A stretch of DNA of 64,000 nucleotides. Origin: Lasiodiplodia sp. COLG20 (taxonomy: Eukaryota > Ascomycota > Dothideomycetes > Botryosphaeriales > Botryosphaeriaceae). The stretch spans positions 30,164-94,163 of the forward strand of contig VNWV01000043.1 in assembly GCA_009801085.1 (NCBI GenBank), read 5' to 3'. Both the position numbers and the translations under genes were made by a program. Under the pieces are notes generated by a model. That model was not told the DNA's origin. It worked only from the letters and a program-made list of their open reading frames with translations, and ran no database searches. Numbering within the stretch: position 1 is the first letter of the stretch; every line of letters begins with the position of its first letter. Below are positions 47,484-58,999 of this stretch, piece by piece.

Positions 47484-48836
47484 ATGGCTTTGGCTGAAGA
47501 TGCCGCCTCTGTGTTGGAGCTTTTCATCCATGATGGTGCGCGTTTCCGATACCATATGCGGGATCCGGACTGACTATTGCAGTGGCCAACTTACCAGCAG
47601 AAATAACCCATCTATACGAGGAAATGCAGGCAAAAGAGCAACAAATCCAAACATGCAATAACATTATTGAGGCTCGCGACGGCAGCTTGCAGAAATTCGT
47701 GAAGCTCAATGGAAGCTTGGTCAAGAACCCCAAGGAAGAGCCTTACAACAAGTTGATACTACAGAACTACGAGAAAGCCCAAACACTCCAGGATGAAAAG
47801 GTCCATCTGGCAGAGAAGGCGGCTCAGCTGGTAAGCTTGTCTGGAGAAAGACAACCTCGAGGGGATGCTGACATGGGAAAAGCTGGATCGTCATGTCAAA
47901 CGCCTTGATGTCAAGATACGCGACCTAACCAACGATGGATCTATACCGCATGACCCCCAGCTGCCGTCGCTCTTGCGCGAATCTCCAGGGAACCTGGTTG
48001 CGCCAACGTCTTCCACAGCCACGGGGACGAACACGCCTCTGAATCCGCTTTCGATTAATGCCCATGCAGGATCACAGCAAATAGCCAATGCTGCTATCGC
48101 GCGCCTGGCAAGTGCTGCCGGGCAAAATCGGAGCATGAGCTCTCCTGCAATGGGTGGCTCAGGCTCGACGATTCTTAATCAGACACACATGTCCAACGCG
48201 TCGGCGATAGCTGCTATGTCGGCCAACAACAGACAACGGGAAATGTCTGTTGGCAGCGACAGCAAACGCCGCCGTCTCAACGCATCTCTGGGCTCGCTCC
48301 CATCGGCGAGCTCTTCTCTGGCGCGGCAGTCGTCGATAGGTCCCGGCACCCCAAAGGCCGGGACGCCTGGCGGCAGCCGGGCCGGCAGCCTGGGGCCCAG
48401 GCCGAGCACGAAGAAGAACACAAAGACAGTGCTGCCGGGGAAGGCGAACAGGAAGAAGATTGGCAAGGCCGGCATGTCGAAGAAATCAGCACGCAGGCTC
48501 ATGGGCGGCTCCCGAGCGTCACCGTCGACAACTGGGGATGACGAAAGCATGCTTAGCGATGCAGAAGTTTCAGACGAGGACGCGTCTGCGCTAGGGCATG
48601 ACGGCGCAGCAGACGATGACCCGATGGACCTGGAAGAAGACGCGGACGATACGCAGTACTGCATCTGCGAACGCGTCAGCTTTGGGGACATGGTGGCGTG
48701 CGACAACCCCAAGTGCGAGATCCAGTGGTTCCACTGGGAGTGCGTGGGGCTGACGCAGGAGCCAAAGGGTGAATGGTTGTGCCCAATCTGCGACCCCAAC
48801 TCCAAGTACGACAAGAAGAAAAAGAAGCTGCGGTGA
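47484..48836 (+). CDS. ING-family PHD-finger chromatin protein
   Basis: Exons 47484-47535, 47583-47830 and 47883-48836 encode 417 residues. The N-terminal ING domain (ANLPAEITHLYEEMQAKEQQ, then LDRHVKRLDVKIRDL, joined by the second splice) forms the helical dimer that binds acetyltransferase or deacetylase complexes. A Ser/Ala-rich, Lys/Arg-rich linker with nuclear localisation-like stretches (SKRRRLN, KKNTKT) leads to the PHD finger at the C-terminus: YCICERVSFGDMVACDN, CEIQWFHWECVGL and WLCPICD, a full C4HC3 set. The PHD of this family reads H3K4 methylation. It could be a Yng2-like subunit of NuA4 or a Pho23-like subunit of Rpd3L; I cannot separate these by eye. Confidence 0.9.
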
Positions 48837-49836
48837 GAGCGGGGCAGATCGGCGGGATGGCTGGCGGGATGGAGGCTGAGGCTTTTGCTCTTGCTCGCTT
48901 AAGCGCAAGGGCGGCGGGAGGCATGCTTCTGGAAGGCCCGGGGCGGCGCCACACAAGGGAACACGCCCGCGGCACAACAAGCGCGTCAGCGGTGGGTAGC
49001 TACACAGTACAGCTACGTAGAGATCTATCTTATCGAGAAAATACGAAGCGTGGAGAAATACGGACTGCCATTACGCACCTGATGTGCCGCTAGCTTCCGG
49101 GGGCTTGGGTGCAGCGGGCGGCTTTGGCGAGGTGATTGCGGCAGGGATCCCCAGCAATTTCCATTTAGCGCGCCTTACCGCCCTGGGCCGGAAGCTGTCC
49201 AGGCCTACCTGGGCATCTCCCCTTTCCTCTCCTTCATTGTTCCGCTGCTGCACCATTCGGAGCGCCGCTGCCGCTGAAGACTGACGTGCAGTAAGCATAA
49301 TCCCCCCGCCTTCCTTGCACGCCGTGCCCCCATTGGCTATTGCGCCACCATCAAGCGCCCCTGACGCCGCACCGCTGCCCTTCCACCTAGCTCGCCCGGC
49401 GCGCCGGCCAGACGCCTGCGCCAACGCCAAAAAAGTGCACAGGGGGCCTGTCACCCTGTGGAGCACCCCCTTCTGGCCGTGAGCGACAGCTTCGCGGAAG
49501 CTCAGTCCTTGCGCACTTGAACATCGCATCGCAATTCCTGCGCATCCGCCGTTACCAAGCGCGATCCCGCAAGCTGCTGCAAGCGCCCGCAAGTGCGTGT
49601 TTGTTTGCGCACCCGCCCCCGAGGCCCGCGCCGCCCTGCCAACGCCATCTCGAGTCTCGCCTGCCGAACCATCTCCCTACGCCCTCCGCCCCAACCGCAC
49701 CGTATCACGCGAGCCTCTCCGCCGCCGACACATGTCGCCGCGCTTGCGATAGCATTCGCCCTCCGGATACTCGTCTCCTGTCTACCTCCAAGGGCTTCGA
49801 ACGCCGCTCAGCGCGTCCGTTGCCCGCTTCGCTCCC
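48837..49836. other. Intergenic before SPA2
   Basis: Contains the 3' region of the ING gene and the promoter and leader of SPA2, which is C-rich over its last 300 bp. No further gene seen. Confidence 0.5.
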
Positions 49837-52732
49837 ATGGCTGGTCGCAGCGGGACGCTCTCTCCCATCTCCGTCGACAGCGCCAACGATTGGTCTCCTG
49901 TTTCGAAATACAACGGTCCCGATAGCTCCTACTCTCCCAGCGTGCCTCCAACGCCGCGAAACCAGCTCATCACGCCGCCAACTTCCGTCACCAGCTCGAC
50001 TGACGGCATGATTCCCAATGGCCTCGGCCGCCCTCCAACTTCGAACGGTCAACCCTCACCACCCAGCTCCATCGCCCGATCCAGCACCGGCGATGGCCTG
50101 TACGCCTCAAGCGTCCGGGATCGGGAGAGCATAAGTAGCCGCAAGGCTATGATGATCGAGGACTCCCTGGCAGAACACTATCGCGTCTTGAAGATTTACC
50201 TCGGCCGTTACCTGCTCGATGAGAAAGGTAACCTACGGCCGAATCGCGCTAGGGACAAGCTACTCCGCCTCTCGTCCGTCCAGTTCCAAGAGCTAAGTAC
50301 CGACGTCTACGATGAATCGCTTCGCCGCGAAGACGAACGCAAGCAAGGCGGCCCCAATGCGCCGGGAAATGACACTCCCACATTTCTCCCGCCCAAGGAC
50401 AACTACCATCCAAAGCGCAACCAAGCCCGCCAAAAGCTCTCAACGCTGCCCATCGACCGCTTCCGCCAGCTCGCAACCGACGTCTTCTACGAATTGGAGC
50501 GCCGCTTTCCGCGATTCCGGGGTGATGAGATTGAGCGCGCACCAAGCCCTACAGGCAGCATAGCTAGCACCCGGAGTCGCGGCCCTGGGAGGGGCCCAAT
50601 ACCAAGCACTGGAAGCATGGGCAGAGGGCCTCCGCCTCCAGGTTACCGTGGACCTCCTCCCGGGCCAGGCTATCGAGGTCCTCCCGGCCCTCGGGGCCCT
50701 CCCGGTCCTCGGGGCCCTCCCGGTCCGGGTGGCGAGTTTGGGCGTCCCTTGCCAAAGACTTTTCAACAAAATACCATCGTACCGAACAAAGGAACCATGG
50801 TTGAGGATGACGATGACAACAGCGGGTTGGAAGAAGACGACGACGACGACGCGTTTGGCCTCGAAGATGCGGCAAGAAGATCCAGCAAGCGGACTACGAA
50901 CAAGAGCATGGGCAATGTAAGGAAACACGGCCCTCCCTTGCTTTGGATCGCGCTAACAGCATGCAGGAAAAACTCATAGCGGACCTTACAGCCCAAGTCG
51001 AGGACTTGCAGGAGAAGGCTGAAGACCTGGAAAATCAATTGAGAGAACGCGACGAGGACATCGAGCAGCTCAGGAGTGGGGGAAATGTTTGTGACTCTCA
51101 AAGTATAGAAGAAACCACAAAAACTGACTTAGTACAGGCTACGGAGGGCGAGAAAACGGATCAAGACCTGAAACGGGAATTGGAAGAGGCGCAAAGCTTG
51201 AATGATTCTCTGAGATCCGAGTTGGAAAAGACTCGCAACGACGCATCAGAAGCTGAACGCGAGCTCCGCGCTCGGCTTGAGGAAGTCGAGCGGAATGGCA
51301 ACCCTGGCGGCTCCGACGACAACGACTGGGCGCAAAGATACAAGCAATTGGAACGAGAACTCGAGGAGCAACAAAAAGTCACCGACGAAGTCCGCAGGGA
51401 AGCGTCACAATTCTTGCAAGAAATGCGGGCGCTCTCAGAGCGAAGCAATGCGTCTCTGGAGAAGGAAGAAGGGCTTGTGGCTGAGATCGCAAGGCTGGAA
51501 GCCGAGGTCAAAGAATGGAAGACGCGATACGCCCGCTCGAAGACGCAGGCTCGCCATCTGCGAGCTTCATCAACTGGCCTCGCAAATTTCACGGAGGACG
51601 CCTCGGCTTATGCCCGGGACGGCACTCTTGTGCAGCCTGATGGTCTGATCAAGGATGTCCATCTCACAAAATTCCAGCTTAGCATCGATCAGTTGCTACA
51701 GGCTGCTCGCAAGTCAGAGGCTGACGCCGTTCTCGACTGTATGAAGGACACTGTCTCCTGCGTCAGAAGCATCACCGCAGATGTCGATGCTGCCGGGTCT
51801 CCTACGAGCGATGACGGTGAGGATTCCGTCAAGAAGCAGCACAAGCTCAAATCTCGTGTATCTGCTACCGCGAATAACCTCATCACTGCCTCGAAAAACC
51901 ACGCAGCAGCGCAGGGGCTTTCTCCTGTCTCTTTGCTCGATGCCGCGGCGTCTCATTTGACGACTTCCATTGTCGAGCTCGCAAAGGTAGTCAGAATCAG
52001 GCCCACCCAGCCCGGTGAGGAAGACTACGAGAACATCGACGTAAGGTCCAGTCGTCTTAGCGCGAACTATTACAGCAATGGCGCCAGGCATACCAGAAAT
52101 GGCAGCAGCGTCAGCATCGATTCCGCAAGGTACAGTCGCAGTGCCGCGAGCTCCCCGCGCCCTTGGTCGATGCGTCGATCTGAAGGTCCTAATGGGCTCT
52201 TGAAAGGCTCCAATATTAACACTGTTCGCGAAAGCAGCGGCCTCGAGGAGATTAAGAATTACCTGGAAGATCAAACAACCGACCTCGTGAACAGCATCCA
52301 ACCTCTTGTCCAAGAAATTCGAAGCACCCCCGCCGGAACCCCCTTTCCTCCTCAATCTGAGCAAAACATCGAACACCACATCAACGACATCAATCGCACA
52401 GTCTACGACATTGGCATCAAGACTCGCGAGGCCGTGAACAACACTCGCAACAGCGCACTAGCCAAACACGCCACGCCCGTCGTTGATCTGCTTGAGGACT
52501 GCCGTGGAGCGCTACTGTCTGCGCTGCAGGATGATGAAGCTGGTAAGAGGGAGAAGATCCCCCCTCTAGCTTTCAAGATTGCACGAGCGACCAAGGTATG
52601 TATCTGTCATGGATAGGCTTTACAGCAGTTTAGTTTGTATCTGACAAGAAACTATAGGAACTCGTCCTACGTGTTGAGAGGATTGAGAATCGCGAGCTGA
52701 CGGCTGATATGACCGTTTCGAATGAACTCTAA
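49837..52732 (+). CDS. SPA2: Polarisome scaffold Spa2
   Basis: Exons 49837-50916, 50967-52595 and 52658-52732 give 927 residues. After a Ser/Pro-rich start come two Spa2-homology (GIT-type) repeats: LAEHYRVLKIYLGRYL...RDKLLRLSSVQFQELSTDVYDE and RNQARQKLSTLPIDRFRQLATDVFYE. A collagen-like Gly/Pro stretch (about residues 265-305), an acidic run (EEDDDDD) and a long coiled coil (from EKLIADLTAQVEDL) follow; the C-terminal helical part ends in ENRELTADMTVSNEL. Spa2 organises formin and MAPK components at growing tips. A 51-base segment (51087-51137) inside exon 2 looks like an intron (GTTTGT donor, ACTGAC branch, TACAG end) but is in frame and free of stops, so it may be spliced or kept. Confidence 0.92.
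50639..50738 (+). repeat. Collagen-like Gly/Pro-coding repeat inside SPA2
   Basis: Imperfect direct repeats of about 9-18 bp built on CCTCCCGGTCCTCGGGGC encode GPPGPR units. A low-complexity region prone to slippage. Confidence 0.8.
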
Positions 52733-54315
52733 GAGCCTCCGTCTTTCATTAATTTGCCGTCCTGCGCCTCCTCTTGAGGATTTCATTTCCTACTCTTCGT
52801 GAATTTATTATCAGCGTAGAGGCACGCCTAATGGCTACGTCCGTTTTGGTTTTTTTCCCCCCTCGTACTCTTTTTTTTTTTTTTCTGCAATTGTTACACA
52901 TACGGCGGCTTTGCTGGCATTTTCAGCGCTGGTGGGCTTGGTGGGCATTGAAATTTCCTTCTGACGGGTCCGTTTTCTTTGCGGAAAACATTTTTCCTTT
53001 CTTTTCCCCCCTCCCTTGCAGCCCATTAACGTAGGAGGGGCACTCTTCGACCTGTACTTTGATACCATTTTGCCTCTTCGCTTCTATCGTCATCATGACC
53101 GCAGTCGTGCTTCCAGGTATTCTACTTTAAGATTCCTTTCACGCGGGTCAAAGTCTCTTTTCTGTTGGATTACAGGACCGGCCATCTTCTGTATAGGGCT
53201 CCTGTACCGCCGCCTTAGTATCTCTTTATCACTTGTATTGACGCAGATCGCAGTGCGCGTCGTGCGGTTCACGAATCATTGAATGATTCCCTTTTTGTTT
53301 GCAAAGTAATTGTAAGCTGGCGATGCAAGATTGGAATTTACGCATTATACACACGCAGCTTTCATTGTTTCTTTTCATTACTGTCAGCGGTCATCAGGGG
53401 TAATGCTCACGTCTTGGTGGGTGGACTTGGGGAGGACATGGGAGGGATCCGTCGTTAGATACTGTGACCGCATTAACAGCTAAACTCGCTATTTGTTACT
53501 TGTACTCGCTTACTATCGTACTCTGACAGTCGCTCTAGGAATGAAGGTGAACAGCGCTTGAAAAAAAGAAGTCGATATTCTTGGCAACTTGCTCCATCTT
53601 TGGCCCGGTTTCTTTTCTTCTCTTGATCAAGAGCATGGTTGGAGAATCTCGGGGGGTTCGTCGACAACTTCAGCAAGCGACCAGAGTCTCACTTTTGGCG
53701 GCAAAAACGAGACCTTAACGACCCGCGACTGCACGCGACACGATTACGAACCTTCTACGCCTCGAAATAGAGCTGGGAAAAGGCAGGTGCCTGTAAGAAG
53801 CAAGGTTTCAAGACACAACAAGCGGCAGAACAGCTCAGATCTTGAACATCTGTACACATGAAACTTGTGAGTGGTCCGGTGCCTGATGGAAATGGAAGAA
53901 GTGCACTTTTGGAACTATGGCAGAACAACATCACGCTACCTAGACAGGATATGCATGTGCATCCCAGCTTAGTATGGGTAACAAATGCACGACATCTTTA
54001 GATTAGAATGTTTGGTGCTCAAATGATGAAACAGCACAGGAGAGCATGCTGTCGGTGAGATCGTAGGTAGGATAGTCGAGGTAGCTGGGAGGCGTGACAC
54101 CACGAAAATAATAAGTACTAAGGTCTGGACAGAGGTGTCGGCTGGTGTCGTGCGAGGATCAAACGTAAAAAGATGCATTTCTGGGTATATTGAATAATAT
54201 TTTCAAGCCATGCAAAGTACCACCACCAAATTTTACTGTCCGTATCGTACAACGCCTGTGTGTCATTCCCTCCTCTTCCTCTGCACTAGAGACCACCCAT
54301 TTGGCCTCGGTGCTT
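52733..54315. other. Intergenic, convergent 3' regions (about 1.6 kb)
   Basis: Between the SPA2 and permease stops. Contains long T runs at about 52868-52885. Longer than needed for two 3' UTRs, but no coding sequence, RNA gene or repeat was recognised. Confidence 0.5.
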
Positions 54316-56135
54316 CTATCTCCCAAACACCTTCAGCTCAATGGTCCTTAGAACCGCATAACTCACAGCAGCGAACGCGAAGCCGAGCTCGAAGCCGACG
54401 TCACCACCGAAAGGAGCCTCGCCGGCGTGCAAGGCAATCTTGCCGACGTACCACGTCTGCGACATGCCGGTGATCATGCCGGCAACACCAAAACCGAATG
54501 CCAGGACAGCAGCGATGCCCGGCGGCAGCTTTGAAGGCTGATCATAGTGTTCTGGGACATAGCCGGCGATGCCGCGCTTGAAGAGGAAGTGGTCGGTCAG
54601 CGCTATCCCCTCGTAAATGGCGAGCCAGTAGCCGATGAAATTCATGACTATGAGGTTGTCAGTTGGGGTCTCAGGAGGAAGTGAGCATAGGTGCAACGGT
54701 GCACCGCGTAAGGGACGCGAAAGCTCTTACAGTTTTCAAGAACACTCTCGAAGTGTGAGTAGCCGGGAATAGCAATTGCTATGTAGACACCCGTTCCAAG
54801 CAGTGTCCAGATGGGACGAGGGATCGCCTGCGCCCAACGCCCAAAAACCTGGACCGTGAGAGCAATTGAATAGATGTTGGGGCCTTGAAAACGTGTTGGT
54901 TAAGCTACAACGTGCAATACCTGGCGGTTGATGGACTTACAGTTGTTCGCAATAATGGAGAGAGCGAGGATGACCAAGCAGAACTTGCCAAAGCCGCCGA
55001 GCGGAGGGAACAACACGGCGGCAAGCAGACCGCCGGTTCCGGAATTGTCGTAACCAAGCTGGTATCTGTTGTCCCCGCCATTGATAGCGGTAGCAGACAT
55101 GATAGCAATGCCCAGCATCTCGGTAAACAGAAGCGGGAAAATCAGGCCAAGGGCGGTGGAGAGGAAGACCTTGCGGCGGCTCTGATTGGAGGGATGGTAG
55201 ACGGTGTAATCGGCGGCGTAACTTGCCCAACCAGTGGCAAAACCATAGACGGTCACACCAAAGCTCAGAACGCCACCCATCTCCGACTTTCCGGTCTCCC
55301 AGGGGATGTTGACGAAGGCACCGCTGTGGGCAAAGGTGCCGAGAACGATGAGGAAGATGATGAAAGTCGGGATCCAGCTGTAGAACTCGTAGGCATGGAC
55401 GACCTTGTAACCGAACAGAGTGACGAAGAAAGTGCAAATGGCTATGATGACGATGCCGGCCCAGCCGGGAACGTCGTTGTTGACGGCGTGGATCAGCTCG
55501 GCGCCCACGATCGAGTTGACGGCGGACCAGCCTATGCAGGCGCAGACATTGAAGCAGGCAACTAGGTCACGCGTTAGCAGGAGGGGGCCTGTGCGATGTT
55601 GCACGCATGCTTACTGAGTTTCACGCCCCACCAGCCAAACCAGAACCTGGAGAGGACCATCTGACGCAAGCCAAAGACCGGGCCGAAGGACGAAAACCAG
55701 CAGACGGGGAGGATGCCAAGCAGGTTGAAGAACAAGCAGACGAGCATAGCATCAGCGACGCCAAGATAGAAGAGAGATTTGGCCAGCAGGCCAATGGCGA
55801 AGGAGCTGACGACCATGTTGGCGGAGAGCCACTGCGGACGGCATCAGCCAGCTGCTCATGTAGGGGAGTCATGGGAGCATTACCATGGTACCGACGTTCA
55901 GAAGCGAATGATCGGTGCGCTCGTCTTCGGGCACGCGCTCAATGCCTCTCTGCTCGATGTTGAAGCGGCCAGCCAGCCTCTGAATCCTGGCATACAGAGA
56001 GTTTCCATACTCGAAGCTCTCGCCAGGCACGGCGCCGCCCTCGGTGGTGTAGACGCCTGCGGCAGTCCTGTGGCCAGAGGGGTCGGACGAAACGTCGGCA
56101 TCGGCAGCCTTCTTCTCGACGTCGACGTAGTCCAT
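54316..56135 (-). CDS. NCS1 purine-cytosine permease (Fcy2/FcyB-like)
   Basis: Exons 56135-55884, 55831-55615, 55561-54941, 54883-54731 and 54647-54316 give 524 residues; introns are 52-83 bp. A hydrophilic N-terminus (MDYVDVEKKAADAD..., with GIERVPEDERTD) leads into about 12 membrane helices. Family signatures include NMVVSSFAIG in helix 1, GVKLIACFNVCACIGWSAVN, ATGWASYAADYTVYHP, ANNCPNIYSIALT and FMNFIGYWLAIYEG; the last two are created by splices. Fungal NCS1 members of the Fcy group import cytosine, adenine and related bases with protons at the plasma membrane. The divergent neighbour is RPC34, which gives no functional hint. Confidence 0.93.
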
Positions 56136-57406
56136 GGTTGCAGATTGGGAAAGGCGACGACTCTAGCGAAGCTCCGCAAAGGAGTTTGATCTTCGTCGAG
56201 CGCCTTGGTAAAAGGGGAAAGGGTTGGCCGGGAATTGAAGAGTCAGGCTACGGCACTGAACTATATGGAGACGCGACGCGCTGCCCTCAGCCGAGCTTTT
56301 CTCGCGCACCGCTGATAAGGCCGAGTGCCGGGTGCAGTGCAGATCCGCAGATTCGTGTTTGGGCCAGCCCGGGGCCTAGTCGGTGGCCCGCTCCCTGGTA
56401 ATCGACGCGGCCATGTCAAGAAGGGGAAGCAGGACCGGCAGTTAGAGTCCGGAGAGATAGCGATGGACCAGCCTCGTAAACGGTCTCGTAAACCATCACA
56501 CGCGATAAGCTTAGCCTGCCTGTTTGACGTTCCAGAATTTGTCGTCTAACGGCGGCAAGCTTTGCAGGGAAGGCTTGTTCATTGATAAGGCGGTTCCAAG
56601 GCTTGGCTCTGGCAGTGCGCAGAGGAGGAAGAGTGAGTGAGAGCGCGAGAGTGTGTGTCTTGCGTCGCTTATCGACAGGAGCGTGGGATGGCGGCATCGG
56701 CCGAACAAAGCCCAGTCGGCCGCTCGCTATCTATCTAAAATCGCGAAGCGTAACAATAGTCGGTGCTGGCCGCGCAGTCGTGGCCTCGGGCTACCAACCA
56801 GGTGCCGACCGCCGCTCTCCTACGCCGGCCGCATCCGCCTGTCTTCCCCAGATCGTGGTCCGGCTCCCGCTGCTCCACAGCTTGCGTCGTCCCGCCCGTC
56901 TGGTTGACGGCAAATAATGCCCCTCGTTGCACCTGCAGCCCTGCGGAGAAACAACCCGGGTCGTGCTCACATCTTGCATTCGTTCCCGTCCGATGCACGG
57001 AATTGAGATTTACCCCGGCGCCACAGTGAGACAATGCTCTGGGGGTCGACGCGCGGCTTCAGAGACAACGACATCAGTGGCCGCGTTAAGTAGAAGGGGT
57101 GTGGGAGGCGATGACCAGGACAGTGGCGACGTTGGAGAGAAGGATGGAGTGCGGAAGTGCCGAGGCGCGAGATCCTGTCGGCATTCCGCGCGCCGATCTG
57201 CCGCCACAGACCGCCTTTTGCTGGCCCGAGCGCGACGAATTTCCATCGCAGCGCGGCGGGGATGCCTCACTGTGACTCCTCGACGCCGCCAGCCCACGCC
57301 TCTCGCCTCCCTCCCTCCCTCCCTCAATGGTCGACAGATAGCCCTTGCCGCTCACTCGCCCACGCTAAAGTCTCCGCAAAATCCGCCACACCAAACCATC
57401 GTCGCA
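56136..57406. other. Divergent promoter region
   Basis: 1.27 kb between the permease and RPC34. Contains a CCCT-type microsatellite at about 57306-57325 in the RPC34 leader. No further gene seen. Confidence 0.5.
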
Positions 57407-58497
57407 ATGTCGAAAAAAGACCAGCTCTACGACAAGTGCGCCGAGCGCCCGCCCGGCACCATCTTCTTCCAGGAGGACCTGTCGCTGTTCAACATCGCCA
57501 AAGATGTCGAGGAGCTGGTTCGCATATGCCAGGAGCTCGTTGACTCCCACCTCTTCGAGCTGCTGGAGAAGGGCCACAACAACTGGGATCGCGTGCTGTG
57601 TTGGAGGCTGCGCTCCCGCGAAGATGCCGCAAAGTACGTCACCCGCCGTCTGGCCTGCGTCCCATGAGCTGACATGCCTGCAGGCTTCGTGGCATGGATC
57701 CGAATGAGCGCTTGGTCTACTCGCACATCTCGTCGGCCGAGGACCAGGGCATGTGGACGCGCACCATCAAGGCCAAGACAAACTTCCACCAGACCGTAAT
57801 CAACAAGGCCTTGAAGTCGCTCGAGGGTAAGCGCCTGGTCAAGTCCATCACTTCGGTCAAGCATCCGGGCCGCAAGATCTACATGCTGGCCCACCTCACG
57901 CCCTCCGAGGAAGTCAGCGGCGGCCCGTGGCACACTGATGGCGAGCTGGACATCGAACTCATAGAACAGATCTCCACCGTCATCCTCAACTTCGTCGAGC
58001 AGAACAGCTGGGTTGAGCAAAAGCCTCACCATGTCTCCAAGGCCGACATTAAAAGGAAGAAGGAGCAGGCCCAGCGCAGCGCCAGCAATGCTGCCCCCGA
58101 GGCTCCCAAGTACCGCCCCACCCTTGGCCGCAGCGGTGGCCTCCTGCTTCCACACCCCCCGGGCTACCGCAACTATCCGACCGCTTCGTCCATCCTCGAG
58201 TTCATCGAGAAGTCCGGCGTGATAGAAGGCGTCGTTATCCGCGAGATGGATCTCCGGTCGCTGCTCGACAACATGGTTTTTGACGGTAAGATCGAGCGCA
58301 TGGGAGCCATGGGCTACCGCAGCGTGCGCGGCGCCATGGAGGCCGCCAACGATGCGGAGCTGGCCGAGGGCTACGGCAACGGCCTTACCCAGGCCCCCTG
58401 CGGCCGCTGCCCTGTCTTTAACTTGTGCGAAGAAGGCGGTCCCGTCAGTGCCGGCAACTGCGAGTATTTCCAGGAGTGGCTCAAGGTAGCTTCGTAG
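57407..58497 (+). CDS. RPC34: RNA polymerase III subunit RPC34 (RPC6/RPC39)
   Basis: Exons 57407-57633 and 57684-58497, with a 50-bp intron, give 346 residues. Tandem winged-helix domains occupy the first 160 residues (MSKKDQLYDKCAERPPGTIF, then LRGMDPNERLVYSHISSAEDQGMWTRTIK and KALKSLEGKRLVKSI). After an Ala/Lys-rich linker a third winged helix and a C-terminal cysteine cluster, CGRCPVFNLCEEGGPVSAGNC, provide the four ligands of the 4Fe-4S cluster known in this subunit. RPC34 sits in the TFIIE-like RPC82/34/31 heterotrimer and contacts TFIIIB at promoters of tRNA and 5S genes. Essential housekeeping gene. Confidence 0.95.
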
Positions 58498-58999
58498 TAG
58501 CAGCCCAGTCGCGCGTCCGCGACGGACCTCTTTCTTTCTTCTGGACACTTCGATCCGGTTAACGTTCTCAACCTACTTTATAAGCGGTCACTCCGACTTG
58601 CATAGCGACGGCGTTTGTTTTTGGAGGGAAAATGTGTATCAAAACTCTTCCTCGGGGATCTTACAAGGCGAGTTCTGGTCTTACTTTTGCATATACCACG
58701 GCGGTTCACCACACAGGGTGGTAAAAGGCGAAGACTCAGGGTACATCCTTATGGGGGATATATGTGCTAGTCTGAGTTCTAAACAAGTGAAACGTCGAGT
58801 TCCAATTGAGACACCTCTACAACACCATCTCCACACCCAGGATAGAGACGAAAGCCTTGAAAATAATTTATCACCGAACAAAAAAAAGAAAAAACGCCGT
58901 GTCGGTACAGGCCAACCACACCGATGATTTGCCAAGCCCAATCTACATCGTAAAATATTCTCCAGAGTCTACGATGTTGCCTTCGTCACAGCCTCGAAA
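58498..58999. other. Intergenic, convergent 3' regions
   Basis: Between the RPC34 and PHO8 stops. An A-rich run (about 58880-58892) is present; no gene seen. Confidence 0.5.

Noticed and set aside
54885..55565. Plus-strand open frame of 226 codons
   Set aside because: Antisense to conserved membrane helices of the NCS1 permease; no independent support.
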